From Tenuifilum sp. 4138str (lineage in GTDB: Bacteria > Bacteroidota > Bacteroidia > Bacteroidales > Tenuifilaceae): DNA of 64,000 bases. A program made the position numbers and the translations under genes. Positions 63,054 to 64,000 of this stretch are shown here, piece after piece. The notes beneath the pieces were generated by a model that ran no database searches, was not told where the DNA came from, and saw only the letters and a program-made list of their open reading frames with translations. Numbering within the stretch: the first letter of the stretch is position 1; each line of letters starts with the position of its first letter. The DNA is taken from contig NZ_JBGCUE010000001.1 of assembly GCF_041102575.1 (NCBI RefSeq), positions 1 through 64,000 on the forward strand, given 5' to 3'.

Positions 63054-64000
63054 TTATTCTCTTGGGATTGATATCTCAAAAAGGGTGAACTCGTTGGGTT
63101 CGCTTACAACGCGAATATCTCCTAGTAGATCCTTGATAAACCCATAGGATATTGAAAGGCCTAAACCAGTACCTTTATCTTCGCTTTTAGTGGTGAAGAA
63201 TGGGTCGAAAATTTTCTCTACTATTTTTTGGGGAATGCCCGTTCCGTTGTCCCATACTGTTAGGTAAACGTTTTGTTCATCTTTGCGGGTGCTAACTTTA
63301 ATCTTTTTTCGGTATGTCCTATCCTCGTTTTTCTTTTCTTTTTCATCTACTGCATATTTTGCATTGGAAAGTAGGTTCAGTAAAACCTGCTCAAGTTTAT
63401 ACTTGTCGGCCGTAATTGGTGGAATGTTCTCATCCAATGAGGTTTCAATTGTAACCCCGTGGTTTTCAAATTGAGCCGATACCATAAAGAGGGCACTTTT
63501 TACCACATCGTTTAGGTTAACCATTGAAAAGGTTACCGGCTTTTGGGTGCGAGAAAAGTAGCGGATATGGTCTATTATCTTTTTAATACGCTCAACATTC
63601 TCAAATAGAGAGTTCAGTTTCTCTTTCAGGTACTCCTCGCTACAGTTTTTGTCCTGAATACGCATAAGGATATTATCCAGACCCATCGATATTCCCCCAA
63701 GTGGCTGATTGATTTCGTGTGCAATACCGGCTGCTAGGGTACCTAGCGATTCGAGCTTCGACTTCTGCGATAGAAGTTGCTGTTGCTTTTCCTGTTTCTT
63801 TATCTCTTCAATCATTCGGCGTTCAAGTTCTCGGTTAATCTCAGTGATACGCTGTTCCGTTTCCTTTTGCTTGGCAATCTCTTTCTGTTTATTGCGGAAT
63901 AGCACAACCAGTAACGAGAGAATTATTGCCACAACCACTAGCATCGATATCAGAAAACGCAATTGGTACCTCGACTTCGCTATCTGTAACTTTTGGATCT
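63054..64000 (-). CDS. Sensor histidine kinase (5'-truncated by window edge)
   Basis: The frame is open to the window edge, so the N-terminus (sensor domain) is missing. Visible parts: one TM helix ([22 protein letters not shown]), a long coiled-coil linker (about 25-65), the HisKA H-box with the phosphorylated His in [15 protein letters not shown], and an HATPase domain with the N box NLLSNAKYA and G boxes [15 protein letters not shown], ending SIPRE. It is the cognate kinase of the sigma-54 regulator 23 bp downstream. The TTG at 63962 is only the start of the visible part, not a real start. Confidence 0.9.
   Translation of the reverse strand, partial: IQKLQIAKSRYQLRFLISMLVVVAIILSLLVVLFRNKQKEIAKQKETEQRITEINRELERRMIEEIKKQEKQQQLLSQKSKLESLGTLAAGIAHEINQPLGGISMGLDNILMRIQDKNCSEEYLKEKLNSLFENVERIKKIIDHIRYFSRTQKPVTFSMVNLNDVVKSALFMVSAQFENHGVTIETSLDENIPPITADKYKLEQVLLNLLSNAKYAVDEKEKKNEDRTYRKKIKVSTRKDEQNVYLTVWDNGTGIPQKIVEKIFDPFFTTKSEDKGTGLGLSISYGFIKDLLGDIRVVSEPNEFTLFEISIPRE

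Noticed and set aside
1-64000. tRNA or rRNA genes
   Set aside because: I looked for tRNA T-arm motifs and rRNA-like blocks in the spacers and found none convincing; a tRNA-scan would be needed to rule them out completely.

Overview
The window is about 64 kb of a Bacteroidota chromosome, most like a Bacteroidales/Marinilabiliales-type anaerobe or facultative anaerobe. I cannot name the genus. Three things support this. TAnnTTTG -7 boxes, the Bacteroidota promoter element, lie in front of at least eight genes or leaders, and the pheT promoter is a full TTTG-N20-TACTTTTG. Ribosome binding sites are mostly weak or absent. The gene set is typical of the phylum: PgpH-type HD phosphodiesterase, TlpA-like lipoprotein, Bacteroidetes-type AddAB, PP2C/TPR sensor protein and cation-chloride-type permease. 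There are no rRNA or tRNA genes, no complete insertion sequence and no CRISPR array that I can see.

Layout. 0.2-6.6 kb: TPR-SpoIIE phosphatase, PgpH-like c-di-AMP phosphodiesterase, CCA-adding enzyme, thioredoxin. 6.7-10.1 kb: a minus-strand molybdenum cofactor operon, read moeA-moaA-moaC-(MOSC+MogA fusion). 10.1-12.0 kb: gene-free and repeat-rich. 12.0-30.5 kb: PAP2 phosphatase, MFS exporter, M3-like peptidase, ornithine aminotransferase, nitroreductase, chemoreceptor with a small outer-membrane protein, AddB and AddA nuclease/helicase subunits separated by a VirK-like protein, a radical SAM protein and a TlpA-like lipoprotein. 30.7-33.3 kb: clpB. 33.3-44 kb: an accessory region with two ~0.5-kb direct repeats around a five-gene ion-channel operon (three MscS-type channels, one voltage-gated-type K+ channel, one GNAT-nitrilase fusion), then an AT-rich glycosyltransferase and a leucine-rich-repeat protein. 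44-64 kb: mostly core functions (5'-nucleotidase, queE, two ion transporters, HD hydrolase, inositol phosphatase, lipid acyltransferase, glycosyltransferase, acyl-CoA ligase, lysA-lysC, pheT, macrodomain, two-component system).

The two most interesting signals are non-coding. (1) Upstream of lysC-lysA there is a 36-codon leader ORF, too short for ordinary gene calling, rich in Lys, Met, Thr and Ile codons (all aspartate-family amino acids). It is followed by an intrinsic terminator whose 5' arm can pair perfectly with a segment inside the leader ORF. This is the architecture of a ribosome-mediated attenuator. (2) In the accessory region, imperfect palindromes of about 87-129 bp with GCYRAC...GTTRGM outer cores lie between units that all point the same way. 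The two best have the same dimensions, the same asymmetric spacers (4 nt versus 1 nt), a shared 14-bp inner block, and arm mismatches that are nearly all G.T wobbles on the + strand. They resemble integron attC sites but do not match the canonical core, and no integrase is in the window.

Other points of note: an MscS gene split by a single in-frame TAG, a MoaA about 46 residues short between its two Fe-S motifs, and a family of interspersed repeats and 7-bp or 10-bp tandem repeats in the spacers.
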